Positions 1-13,183 of a stretch of 64,000 bases of DNA are shown piece by piece; position 1 is the first letter of the stretch; each line of letters begins with the position of its first letter. Location of the stretch: assembly GCF_000346465.2 (NCBI RefSeq), contig NC_034012.1:7463689-7527688 (forward strand), read 5' to 3'. The DNA is from Prunus persica. Taxonomy: Eukaryota > Streptophyta > Magnoliopsida > Rosales > Rosaceae. The notes beneath the pieces were generated by a model. That model saw nothing but the letters and a program-made list of their open reading frames with translations. It had not been told where the DNA came from and did no database searches. A program made the translations under genes and the position numbers.

Positions 1-361
1 TCACATATATTGGGCAAAGCGAAAAGAAGAAAAAGAATCAGAAGTAGATTATGGACAGAAACGAAGCTGATTTGGTCTCCCGATAATGCATATAATTGCA
101 CAAAGGTTCATACCGATGGTTATTGGTACACATAAATAAATCCCATAATTAGAACATTAAAAACTGATGGAAAAATTACTGGTTAGATTATATGAAAAGG
201 GCATTTTAGGAATATGAAAAATTCGAACTTGCTAACTCATCATGTAATATAAGGAAATTTGATGAGTTGAAGTTGTTGAACATAAAGTAAACATATGCAT
301 TAAGATCATTTAATTCGAAACAAACACAATTTACAATTCTTGATATGGACAATAATAAAAG
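1..361. other. AT-rich intergenic sequence, no gene seen
   Basis: No ORF of interest, no splice-bounded exon and no recognisable protein similarity on either strand. The right end supplies the left copy of a possible 8-bp target-site duplication for the adjoining fold-back element. Confidence 0.5.
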
Positions 362-541
362 GGCGATTCCGATCTCTTGGACCACATGGGTTGAAGAGAT
401 TTGTGGTCACTCACCGTTGGATGTAAATTCAACGGTTCACTCACTCTTATACTTAAGAAACTTTTGTGAACCATTTGATTAATATCCAACGGTGGGTGAC
501 CACAATCTCTTAGTCTTCTGTGGTCTAAGAGATCGGGACTG
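362..541. mobile_element. 180-bp fold-back MITE, hAT-like
   Basis: The two halves are inverted copies of each other over about 80 bp: the left arm contains CCGATCTCTTGGACCAC and CACCGTTGGAT, and the right arm contains their reverse complements with a few mismatches. The short centre makes it a nearly complete hairpin. The element is flanked by AATAAAAG at 354-361 and again at 542-549, an 8-bp direct repeat of the size made by hAT transposases. There is no coding capacity, so it would be non-autonomous. The family name is inferred from duplication length only, and the outermost arm bases match imperfectly. Confidence 0.75.
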
Positions 542-549
542 AATAAAAG

Positions 550-680
550 AGTGTTATAAAAACAATTGAGTACACCCTTATATTTAAATCAAAATGTAAA
601 ATTAACTAAATATACTTTATTTAATTACCAAAAATACCCTTGAAGTATTCTAATACACCTATCACACAACACCAAACCCA
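550..680 (-). repeat. Fragment of an AT-rich repeat also present at 50.8 kb
   Basis: The stretch around GAGTACACCC, AAATCAAAATGTAAAATTAAC and TACCAAAAATACCC is the reverse complement of sequence at about 50,800-50,990. There the same block forms the right half of a larger inverted-repeat element. Here only part is present, so it is read as a truncated, inverted copy. Confidence 0.6.
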
Positions 681-2525
681 TTCGAGAGCTGAGTTCAAAT
701 TATGAGCAGCCATAGTTCATTGCAAGCACTGGAAACCAAAGCTTCTCAGATGCGCAGCTGACTGAAAACACATATACAAATCAAATTATTGTTCCTTATG
801 CGAGTTTGATGTGCTAGTTGTCATATTTTATGCATTCTATTTCAATTTTAGTATCCGTTTGACATTGATTATTTAGAGGAAAATCACTTTATTTGAAAGT
901 GACGTGCGTATCAGCATGTTTGGTAAAAATAGGATAACGCAATTATTTGAGAAATTCACTGTTAACGACAATAGTTGGGAAAGCAAGAGTGGAGGTAATT
1001 TTTGTTTCAACTTTCTCGAGAATCAAGTTGGAACAGTCAGAACATTAATGAATTTTTGCAAACTACCCAACATAACCTTACTTCTTTTTACAATTTCCAC
1101 AAAATGCCCTCTTTTCTATTTTCTATTCCACCTACTATGATTCTTTCATTTCTTTTCGCCGTCCAATAGCTTGGCAATGCGAGATTGATTGCATAAAGTC
1201 CCAAGTCCAATATTTGTTTTCAGACCCCAAAAAAAAGAGTCCAATATTTTTTATATTTAAAATTTAAAATTATGGAAATTTTCTTACATTGTTAAAATTA
1301 TAATAGTGAAGAATTTTAGTGCAATCAAAATAGTTTTCCACACATTATTTATTTTATGATTACAAGGAGTGGAGCTGGAGAATCTCCCTCCCCACCTAGG
1401 CTACTACGTTTTCTTGTTTGAAATTCCAGGTCTGGTCTTTATTGGTATTTGCTTTTGTAATGGTTAAAAAAACATATTTAACACAAGAATTACATAAGTA
1501 AAAGTAAAATTGTTTTTTTTTTTTTTTTTACCAAACACTTGAATAGAAAAGTCATTTCAACATAATGTCATTTTTACTAATTATACACAACTTACAGCAC
1601 TTTTACACAAATAAAGTTTTTCACATTCAAAGGTACACAAGAGCAAGAGCATACTTCTCGTTCAAGTACACATAAAGGTGGTACTCTATATCCAAATACA
1701 GAGTTTGAAATTTTAGTTAAGATGTCTATGCCAAAGATTTTTGGTCCAACGTCACGGACGGAAATACCTAGTGGGCTACAAAGGGCTGTAGCTCAAGTAG
1801 ATTTTTAGAGAAGAAAATATTAAACCTATATAGCTCATTGGCTGAGACTATCATCTTGTGGCTTTTGGCAGTTTCTCAAGAACAAGTATGCAAGTTTGAA
1901 GTCCCACATAAAGAAATAAATACACTAGTATCCTAATTCGTCCCACATAATTAAGTATCATCGATTATAATAGACTATGTCAAAATAAAACATATATATA
2001 CATGTGAAACTTAGCCCTAACAGCAGTCCCAAAAAATATACATATGACTTTTAACTGCCGGTCAAAGACAACATCCATGTTCGTTTCACTATATCATCCT
2101 AAAGAGTGAAATACCCAAATCAACATTTGGTACATGTCACATACTTCTACATAAAAATTAAAAAAAAAACAAATAAAAAGCATTGAGGAAAGCATATATA
2201 CAAAAGTATATATTGGAATAATTCACCTTGAGTACTAGGTAGACTTGTTTAATTAACACACTAGTCTAAGTTCATTCTATTACTTGGAAATATAAGGTTG
2301 TACTAACAATGTAGATACAAACAAGTAGAACACAATGAATCATTGGCACATCCATAGCCGATATGCTTTGACTCAGTTTTCACATATTCGGCAACAAAGT
2401 CCATAGCCGATATGCTTTGAATCGGTTGTTGCTTGGAGTCTCCTCCTAGCCGGCTGTTCTATCGGTATTGGATTATAGTACATTCAAACTTAACTCTCCA
2501 GTTCATAAATTTTGATATTGGTTTC

Positions 2526-2528
<3 letters not shown>
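681..2528. other. Intergenic sequence without a supported gene
   Basis: Only short, unconvincing ORFs, including one at 904-1140 with no recognisable domain. There is a poly-T run near 1510. A short direct repeat, CCATAGCCGATATGCTTTGA, occurs at about 2351 and again at about 2401. Nothing else is supported. Confidence 0.5.

Positions 2529-2595
<67 letters not shown>
2529..2595. repeat. (CT)n microsatellite, about 33 units
   Basis: Uninterrupted CT dinucleotide tract lying about 170 bp upstream of the first lectin-kinase fragment. CT-rich tracts are common in plant promoters and 5' UTRs, but this one may simply be a hypervariable microsatellite. Confidence 0.95.
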
Positions 2596-2597
<2 letters not shown>

Positions 2598-2760
2598 CTA
2601 TCCCTTCTGTGAGCTCATTTACTTTTTTTTTAAACTGATTTATTTTGTGGCTTTAGAACATATCTTTTCCATCTTGAAAGTTTAAATGATAAGATTCTTA
2701 TATTTCTCAAAAGAGGAGTTCTCATGATCATCAAGACAGTCTGGCCTTGTGGTCATTCTC

Positions 2761-3277
2761 ATGGCTGCTGATTGGATGATGAAGTGCTTCATTATGTTGA
2801 TCATTTTTGCATGCCAGTGGACTTTGCACGATGCAACAGACACACTGAAACAAGGGGACACTTTCAATTCCACAAGTTCCTTAGTTTCATCATCAGGGAA
2901 CTTCTCTCTGAATTTTACTGTAAGAACTACTGGCGGCTCAGATTCCAGCTTTCTTTCTATCATGCGCATTAAACGTCATGGAAACATACCATGGATTGCG
3001 AACCCAGACTCACCTATTTCATCCTCCTCTTCCCCACTTCTTACCTTGGACACCAATAACACGTTGAAAATTACTCACTAAGGTGGTGATCCTTTTGTAC
3101 TTTCCACTGCTCCACAAACTAATGACACTAGTACTAGTGTTGTGGCTACCCTTTTGGATTCGGGCAACTTCGTACTGCAGGAAGTGAGCTCTGTCAACGG
3201 ATCAACGATCCGGGTTTTTTGGCAAAGTTTTGATCATCCACTAGACACATTTTTACCAGGCATGAAATTGGGTGTTG
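2761..3277 (+). pseudogene. 5' part of a G-type lectin receptor kinase, broken
   Basis: Translation from the ATG at 2761 gives a signal peptide and the start of a bulb-type lectin domain (DTLKQGDTFNSTSSLVSSSG), closely matching exon 1 of the intact copies at 10.1, 16.9 and 21.1 kb. At 3079-3081 a TAA replaces the CAA of the intact 10.1-kb copy, which reads CACCAAGGTGG. The same frame then continues through [15 protein letters not shown] and [21 protein letters not shown] before similarity stops abruptly at 3277. The rest of the ectodomain is missing. The transmembrane/kinase piece at 7.76-9.3 kb in the same orientation is probably the other end of this gene. Confidence 0.85.
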
Positions 3278-3894
3278 ACCTAAATATATTACCAATTTTA
3301 TTAAACTTAAAAGAAGACTTAAAGTATAACCAATTTTGCAGTTCCAAAATAAATACAATAATAATTTGTAAGTCATATCCCTTGCCTGGACTGGAAATAG
3401 GTGGTGGGTGCCTCATTGTTGAACTGTGCGTGGCTCCTTTACTATTTTGGATCCATCTTCTTATAAGAAGACATCCGTTAATTGCTTCTCCCCAATATGC
3501 TCATTTCCAGAAGCTACGGAAGTCTTTGTTTCTCCTATAACTGAGATAAGAAATCATAAGCATTGCACATATAGCATCCATTTACCATAGGAATAAAATG
3601 CTATCTTCACACTTTTAATAACACATCCAAAATATTCTGAACGAAAAAAAGCTGAGTAGATACAACAAGTCTGTCTCAACACTTTCACTAGGGGCCTTTG
3701 GTTCTGACGAAGACATAGGAGCAACCAATTGCACCACTAAGAGTATATCAAAAAGCAAAAACTTTCACTAGTAGCATGTACTCAATCATCCATATATACA
3801 AGGGGAGAATAGAGATTATGTGGCTCATAGAATCAAAGCACGATAGGTAAAATGGAGGGTTTTGTTAAGCATATATATAGTGTGATCATCATAT
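3278..3894. other. Sequence replacing the lost part of the lectin exon
   Basis: Similarity to the lectin kinases ends at 3277 and unrelated AT-rich sequence follows. An open frame runs on to 3540 but has no recognisable domain and looks accidental. This is likely inserted or rearranged DNA at the break point of the disrupted receptor kinase. Confidence 0.5.
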
Positions 3895-3985
3895 TTTGCT
3901 AGAATTGAAAGCTAAGTTTATAGAACATCTGTTAGACCAGCCATGCTATATGGGGCTGAATGCTGGACAGTTAGAAAACAGACAT
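3895..3985 (+). mobile_element. Remnant of a LINE reverse transcriptase
   Basis: In the frame of TAT at 3919 the translation reads YRTSVRPAMLYGAECWTVRK, a typical C-terminal reverse-transcriptase segment of plant non-LTR retrotransposons, in which an RPAMLYG-x-ECW block is common. The preceding residues LELKAKF lie in another frame, so one base has been lost within the block. No other element parts are visible. It is a short dead scrap inside the disrupted receptor-kinase copy. The assignment rests on motif recall. Confidence 0.7.
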
Positions 3986-4231
3986 ATACATAGTTCCTGT
4001 AGGTACATATTAGCCAAATGTTACAACCAGCACAGTGATATGCACCTCTATCTCTGTTTCTCTAACGGCATATTAGCCATTATTAGACACAAATTGTTAC
4101 GAGATCAGATTAAAATATTTTTCACCTTTTGAATCCTTCAAAATTGGAGATGTTTGCTGAATAATCTTTGCTATCCTTCAAAATCGAAGGGTCATTGCCT
4201 CAACCTTAAAAGCCAGGTTTTTATAGTGAAA

Positions 4232-4424
4232 GGGATGTCAATGAACTCGAGGTCAATCCTTCTTCTAAAGCATTTTCAGCTAATGAAGTCACAGTCCTTT
4301 TACCCTAAGGGAGGCTCGATAAACGATATTTCATGTTGGTATGTTAATCTGGTGCTTTTGAAGTCAGTTTGAAAAGTTAAATATAATGAAGAGATTCCCA
4401 ACCCATGCGTTAGGAAATGCACCC
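4232..4424 (+). repeat. 193-bp direct repeat, copy 1
   Basis: Almost identical to 6036-6230 in the same orientation, with roughly ten substitutions seen by eye. The shared block begins GGATGTCAATGAACTCGAGG and ends near AAATGCACCCTCT. The two copies bracket about 1.6 kb that includes a gene fragment and a GC-rich tandem array. They are too short and lack flanking hallmarks for confident classification as LTRs. Confidence 0.85.
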
Positions 4425-4825
4425 TCTGATTTTTTTTATTTTTTTTCTTTGGAGTGGAGGTGGAGTTCACAAAACAGAAACACAGATGCTGATACAAGAA
4501 CAAATATAAAAGCTTAAATGAATTAGATTTTTCACTTGAGGTGGTGTAATATTTCTTTTTTTCTTTTTTTTTTTCCTGTCCTTTGGTGCGTTGGGTTTGG
4601 GTTCCTATGCAACAGGAGGAGGAGCCAAATCTTTCTTCTTTTTCTTTTTTCTCTCAGCAAACAAGAGGGCATGATCAAATGTCAAAATCTATAACAGAAA
4701 TGCAATATCCAAAGAATGAAAAGCAGTCCAACCAAGAAGAAACTAGCAAATATTAGTGAATCAGCAAAACTTATGAATTTAGCAAATAAAGAACCTGAAG
4801 CCAGTTTAAAGCAGAAAAAACTTAC

Positions 4826-5064
4826 TTGTGTAATATGAAGAGCCTGCTCAAGGCGTTGAATTTGAATCCATTGTTCTGTAACAATGTCAGCCATCTGAAA
4901 GCAAAGAGAAAGAAGCCAATGGCAAAATGAACACCACACTAACAACATCACACACTCATAGCCATAGACCAAAGATGGATTAAGTACATCAGTGCATGAC
5001 CTTTTGAGCCTGAGAGGCAGCCGTTTCGAGTCTATCCTTGGCATCTTGTGCTTTAGACTCTAAA
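4826..5064 (-). pseudogene. Two-exon fragment of a coiled-coil protein gene
   Basis: On the minus strand two exon-like pieces can be read. The first (about 5064 to 5001) encodes ESKAQDAKDRLETAASQAQK and ends at a GT donor. The second (4894 to 4826) follows a TTTCAG acceptor, encodes MADIVTEQWIQIQRLEQALH plus ITQ, and ends at GTAAG. The intron is still present, so this is a DNA-level fragment and not a processed copy. The charged, heptad-like sequence suggests a coiled coil. Upstream coding sequence is cut off where the GC-rich repeat begins at about 5066. I do not recognise the parent gene with confidence. Confidence 0.55.
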
Positions 5065-5065
5065 A

Positions 5066-5590
5066 AATGGGCCTAGGCGGGCGGCGAGACGGCTAGGCGG
5101 CTGGGCGGGCGCTAGGCGGTTGGGCGGGCGCTAGGCGGCTGGGCGGGCCTCCTAGGCGGGTTGGGTCTGTTTTCGTTGCCAAACGCGGAGGACGAAGCAG
5201 CCGAAACCAAAGAAAACAAATCGAGGCTTGAGTTGATAGAGAAGCGAAACTTCGACTGCAACCTCCGTCTAGGCGGGCGCTAGGCGGCTGGGCGGGCCTC
5301 CTAGGCGGGTTGGGTCTTTTTCTGTTGCCAAACGCGGAGGACGAAGCAGCCGAAACCAAAGAAAACAAATCGAGGCTTGAGTTGATAGAGAAGCGAAACT
5401 TCGACTGCAACCTCCGTCTAGGCGGGCGCTAGGCGGCTAGGCGGGCGCTAGGCGGCTGGGCGGGCCTCCTAGGCGGGTTGGGTCTTTTTTCGTCGCCGAA
5501 CCCGGAGGACGAAGCTGCCGAAATCGAAGAAAACAAATCGAAGCTTGAGTTGATAGAGAAGCGAAACTTCGACTGCAACCTCCGTCCTCT
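5066..5590. repeat. GC-rich tandem array built on CTAGGCGG units
   Basis: Three higher-order units each contain a CTAGGCGGGCG cluster, GGTTGGGTCT, a stretch ending GAGGACGAAGC, then AAACAAATCGA and GCGAAACTTCGACTGCAACC. The TTGGG landmark falls at 5161, 5310 and 5478, giving periods of 149 and 168 bp. Inside each unit CTAGGCGG is itself repeated with variable number. The composition is sharply more GC-rich than the surroundings. Related GCCTAGGCG sequence recurs at 6.66-6.71 kb and 61.61-61.65 kb, so this is part of a dispersed repeat family. Open frames on the minus strand here are by-products of the repeat. Confidence 0.85.
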
Positions 5591-5629
5591 CCGAGTGCAA
5601 GCTTCGTGTTCATTTCGAATATATTAACA

Positions 5630-5780
5630 GAGTATAGCCGTGCGGCTATACTCTTAAAATTCGAATATATTAACATTTATACTTTTAAAATATTCAAATA
5701 TGTTTAGAAAATATAGCCGACCGGCTATACGTTTAAAATTTTCTAATATATTTGGCGAGTATAGCTGCCCGTCTATACTC
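5630..5780. repeat. Three related palindromes (GTATAGCCG/CGGCTATAC)
   Basis: Palindrome 1 at 5630-5653 has two perfect 11-bp arms, GAGTATAGCCG and CGGCTATACTC, around TG. Palindrome 2 at 5712-5729 has TATAGCCG and CGGCTATA around AC, with outer inverted flanks TTAGAAAA and TTTTCTAA. Palindrome 3 at 5757-5780 has GAGTATAG and CTATACTC around an 8-bp centre. They share the same core, and palindrome 1 lies between two copies of TTCGAATATATTAACA. The set sits directly beside the GC-rich array, suggesting one composite element. Confidence 0.8.
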
Positions 5781-6035
5781 TTGAAATATACGATTTTGTA
5801 ATATCATTTTAAGGTTTGGGGCTGAAATGCCACTTTAGTCCATTTGACTAGATATTTCTTCAATTATTTTATTTGTACAAGCGATATTGGGGAATGAGAA
5901 TTTAAATTCTTTCCAACCCCCCATTCTAATGATTTCCAGCTATTAGCCCATTGGGCAAGAATTAAAAATAAATAAATTTTATTTATAACAAATAACACGG
6001 CTTTAACCCATAAATTCAACCCAAAAAAAAAAAAA

Positions 6036-6230
6036 GGATGTCAATGAACTCGAGGTCAATCCTTCTTCTAAAGCATTTTCAGATAATGAAGTCACAGTCC
6101 TTTTACACTAAGGGAGGCTCGATAAACGATATTTCATGTTGGTGTGTTAATCTGGTGCTTTTGAAGTCAGTTTGAAAAGTTAAATACAATTAAGAGATTC
6201 CCAACCCACGTGTTAGCAAATGCACCCTCT
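6036..6230 (+). repeat. 193-bp direct repeat, copy 2
   Basis: Second copy of the block at 4232-4424. It is preceded by an A-run of 13 bases, unlike copy 1, and its right flank differs as well. That fixes the duplicated segment as the block itself. Confidence 0.85.
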
Positions 6231-6654
6231 AAAGAAAACCTAGGTTTTATGCCTAACTATTTCCCATGTTTTATATTAACTAGCCTCTCCACACACACTT
6301 CCGCGCTTGTGTGAGGCTTTTAAAAAAAAAAATTAAATTTATTTTAGAATTATAAAAGATAATGGGTAGTTGTGTTCCATTAAAATAGAATCTTTTATCT
6401 GATTTTTCTTTTAATTTTTTTCAATGTGAAAAAGAGTGAATTTACCATATTATCCTCATTTAATTAATAATTTCAATTCTTAATGTTTGCATTAACCAAT
6501 GGTATTTTCTGGTATTTTGAATGTTTTACCATGCTCTACCTTTTGCTTTGTATATATAGATTATGGTACTTTATCATTTATATGTCCTTTTATTTTTGCA
6601 TTATTTATGTATAAATTTATAATTTATAATACAAAATAATTATAAATAAATAAA

Positions 6655-6712
6655 ATGCCTAGTCAATTACTCCTCTAGGCGCTAGGCCTGTGCCTGCCTC
6701 GTAGCTATTTTT
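6655..6712. repeat. End of the GCCTAGGCG repeat family
   Basis: Contains CTCTAGGCGCTAGGCCTGTG followed by TATTTTTAGAAC. Read in reverse complement it opens with TCTAAAAA and then a CTAGGC cluster, like the left edge at about 5057. Positions 5057-6712 may therefore be one element with short inverted ends. No clear target-site duplication was found. Confidence 0.45.
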
Positions 6713-7762
6713 AGAACATTGGTCAATCGACGCAAACTTCAATTAGTTACAACTTACAACGTCGTCGATTGTACAAAAACGACATGTCGACGGCTTTCGT
6801 ATGGAATCCAATAGAAATGTATTCTAATAATAAACACGACAAGTAAATTACTTTAAAATTAGCTCTTTTCTCTCCTTTAAGTAATTACCAAACTGAATTG
6901 TTTTATTTTATTTTTTTGGTTTGAAAAGATGTTTGAAAGGTTAAGCTCAATTCTTTTTCTTTTACTTATATAATATGTTTGATAAGTTAAATTTGTAATA
7001 ACACTAGTATTCAAACGTAATAAAAATATAAAGTTAATACCTTGGTCCTTATTTAGAAAACAAAATTAATAAATACATTGCTACGAGATGATTTGAATTT
7101 TATGAAATGTTGCCAATAAGAAAAAAAGAAGAAAAAAAGAAGAGAATTTTATTGATTATAAAATCAATAGTCTTTTTTGTCTTGGGTTGAAAGTAAGATC
7201 AGTGTTCTTCTAACTGAAGGCATCCCCAAAGCACACGTTACATTCCTTAGCCGTTTATGCAAAACTCAATAAATTGTAAACGTGAAATTTACAGCTTAAA
7301 GTCTGGACTTGAGGCGTTAGGTATACAGCCTATAGTTATTACGGTTTGAATTGATATAGAACTATATATGTAGAGTATAGTGGGTGGATCCATGGCACTA
7401 TATTTTTGACACAAGTCCTAACTCATGTGGATGGGCGACCATGCCCTCAAAGAAACTGAAGACGGAACAAGGGCCACAAGTCAGAGCTGTATTTTTTTTC
7501 GCTGCTCTGTTTTGGTTTATGTCTCCTGCTGTTCTGGTTTTGTTTCTTAAAATGAAAGAGGTTTGTTAAAAAAATTGAGCTTTTAGACCACAAGTCCAAC
7601 TTCATACCACCTCACATATATTAATTTTCCAAAAAGACAATTAATGTACAAACAAAAAACGAACATTAACAGCAAATTATATTACCCCTATATCTGCATG
7701 TCTAATTAAATGAATTTAGGGGGGCCTTCTGAAACCAAGGCTCACTCCAAAAGCTTATGCAA
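6713..7762. other. Intergenic sequence, no supported gene
   Basis: AT-rich sequence with homopolymer runs. A 61-codon ORF at 7384-7569 starts with a reasonable ATG, but I recognise nothing in it and it has no flanking exons. Confidence 0.45.
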
Positions 7763-9315
7763 GAGGATATTGATTGGCACTACTTTTGCTGGTGCTCTAG
7801 TACTAGTAATGGATCTACAACGAAGAAAAAAGTTTGTACTTTCAGCTGTTATATTCTTTAAACTTTATCTGCACATGTTAAACATAATTTTCGCATCTTT
7901 AACAATTGTGTCAAATTTAAAATCTTAATTGTCTACACGATGAATCTAAACAGGCGATAGCAGGACAAACAGTCCAAACGAATTGCTCAACTTCATGATA
8001 TATAATAGACCTACTGATGATTTTGATGGGCTTCAAAATGATCATGGAAACATGGGACGTCATGCTTTAAGCATATTTAGCTTTGCATCTGTCCTGGCTG
8101 CCACCTGTAACTTCTCTGAAGATAACAAGCTTGGTGAAGGGGGCTTTGGACCTCATTATAAGGTAAGGCTTAAAGTGATTATAAAAAAAAAGTATACCAA
8201 TAGCAGAGAAATATCATAGTTTTTAGGTTTTTTTGGGGACAACTGAAAAATATTATGGATTGCCGATTCAGGACAAATTGGCGACAGGAAGAGAAATAGC
8301 TGTAAAGAGACTTTCCAAATGCTCGAGACAAGAAGCATTGCAGTTCAAAAATGAATTAAGACTTATATATGAACTACAAACATACAAACCTTGTTCAGCT
8401 CTTTGGATTTTGCATCCATGGCAAAGAGAGGATGCTGATATATGAGTACATGCCAAACAAAAGCTTGGACTAGTTTTTATTTGGTTGGGAAATTTGCCTT
8501 TGTTAATCTTCGTTAATAAACTGTCATATATTGGACAGAATCAACCAGAGCTTTGCTCCTAGTTTGGAAGAAGCGTTTAAGTATAATTGAAGGAATCGCT
8601 GAAGGGTTGCTTTACTTGCACAAGTACGTACTCGAGAAGGAAAGTAATTCATATGGATTTAAAAGCTAGCAACATACTACTTGACGAAAATATGAACCCC
8701 AAAATTTCAGATTTTGGTATGGCAAGAATTTTCACTCATAATGAATTGGAAGAAAATACTAGTTGGATTGTTGGAACACGGTAATTATTAGTACACATTC
8801 TTATTACTACCCACATGTTGCTTTGTCATGCATTTCCATAGATCTGTACAAGAAGCTTTTTCTTTCTCATTTGGTGCAGCAGGTACATGTCTCCAACATC
8901 ATGGAGGGAACTTTTTCAATAAAATCAGATGTCTACAGCTTTGGAGTGTTAACGCTTGAAATCATAAGTGGCAGGAAAAACAATAGATTATACAAAGAGG
9001 ATCGTGTGCTCAATTTAGTAGGATATGTATGTCAAACAAATCTCTGCAGGCATGTTTATACTTTTCTTCTTTTTAAGGTGTGATATTCGTTCTTATTAAT
9101 CTTGTTTCAGGCATGGGTGTTGTGGAAGGAAGGTGGAGGGCTTGAAATAATGCATACATGTTGCTCTCCTTTGCGTGGAAGAGAATGCAGCCGATAGACC
9201 AACTATGTCAGATGTCATATCTATGCTGACAAGTGAAAGCATGGAGTTAGCTATGCCAACAAAGCCAGCATTTTACACAGAAAGAAACGCGGCCACTGCT
9301 GCTATAGCTAGATAG
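7763..9315 (+). pseudogene. Decayed G-type lectin receptor kinase (TM + kinase)
   Basis: Exons 2-7 of the lectin-kinase gene structure are present without any ectodomain. Exon 2 (transmembrane) has lost its AG acceptor. Exon 3 (7954-8162) encodes GEGGFGPHYK, with His in place of the glycine-loop Val. Exon 4 has an extra A near 8377 that shifts the frame, and a TAG at 8471-8473 where intact copies have TAC. Exon 5 has a 4-bp GTAC duplication and encodes HMD instead of the catalytic HRD (8650-8658), although DFGMARIF survives. Exon 6 is also shifted, and exon 7 has lost several tens of bases. Exon 3 resembles the 21.1-kb copy most. It cannot make an active kinase. Confidence 0.9.
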
Positions 9316-10124
9316 AAAGGGACCACAAGTTATATTGATAAAATTATTTGTCCAATTCCGATCTGGTGATGAGTTACTTGTGTAGAATTATGAATCTAAT
9401 ATAAGGAAGTTGTTAAAGTAATAGGATGAGGTTTATATTACAGCAACTGTTTGTGAGTTCACTAAAACCCATTTCCAGCTAAGAATGATTGGACATTTAT
9501 CAATATCTTACTGCCTTTTATCAGAAACTTGACTTGGGTTCTTTTTTAATGAGCCTTCTTTTAAGGTTTATCTAGTTTGAAACTTCAGCTGTGACTCATT
9601 ACCTACCAGTATGAGAAAACGACAGTGCTTTCAAATTCAAATCTCTCCTTCCCCTCTGCATTTTCAAACCTTCAGCAAATGGCTTTGCACCTCTTAACCA
9701 GAAAATTAATATTATTCATTATGATTAAGTACAAGTGTTCCCTTATATATTTTATTTATTCCTTTTAAATAACCCTCGATGGTACGAGGAATTTGTTTAG
9801 TTATTCTTTTTATTACAATTTGGAATTATCGTCTTCCCACAAATACGACTCCAACCAGGAGCCAAGTGCCTTTTGAAGAAAGAAAAGCAAAGAGAAAAGA
9901 AAGGAAGATATAACCTTCTCTCCAAGAGCACGGATGGACGACGGATATGGTGTGTCCATAAGTATAAAAAAGAGTGAGTCAAACTATTTCCCTAATTTTA
10001 AAATCAAATAAAAGAAAACAAAGTCTTCATGTCGAATTGTAAATACTTTATTTAATGCCTAAACTATTTCAGTTGTGTGTTCATGATCATCTGGAGAAAT
10101 TAACTGCCTGACCTGTTGACATCC
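9316..10124 (+). promoter_or_regulatory. Upstream region of the first intact receptor kinase
   Basis: No gene is present. At about 9830-9905 a block containing CCCACAAATACG and CCAGGAGCCAAGTGCCTT closely matches a block about 300 bp upstream of the 16.9-kb kinase (16,555-16,625). A weaker version (TTTTTCCACAAATTAATGC) lies upstream of the 21.1-kb copy. Conservation at a similar distance from three start codons suggests either a shared promoter element or simply recent common descent of the duplicates. Confidence 0.5.

Positions 10125-13183
<3,059 letters not shown>

Noticed and set aside
904..1140. 78-codon ORF on the plus strand
   Set aside because: No domain, no splice context, AT-rich low-information sequence.
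2529..2595. CT tract as a GAGA-type regulatory element of the lectin kinase
   Set aside because: The downstream gene is a pseudogene and the tract is a plain microsatellite; no independent support.
5093..5676. Minus-strand ORFs of 105 and 79 codons with repeated RPNPPRRPAQPPS-like sequence
   Set aside because: Produced by the GC-rich tandem array; no promoter, splice or homology support.
4235..6222. The two 193-bp direct repeats as LTRs of a small retrotransposon (TG...CA ends can be drawn)
   Set aside because: No matching target-site duplication, primer-binding site or polypurine tract, and flanks differ in a way that suits simple duplication.
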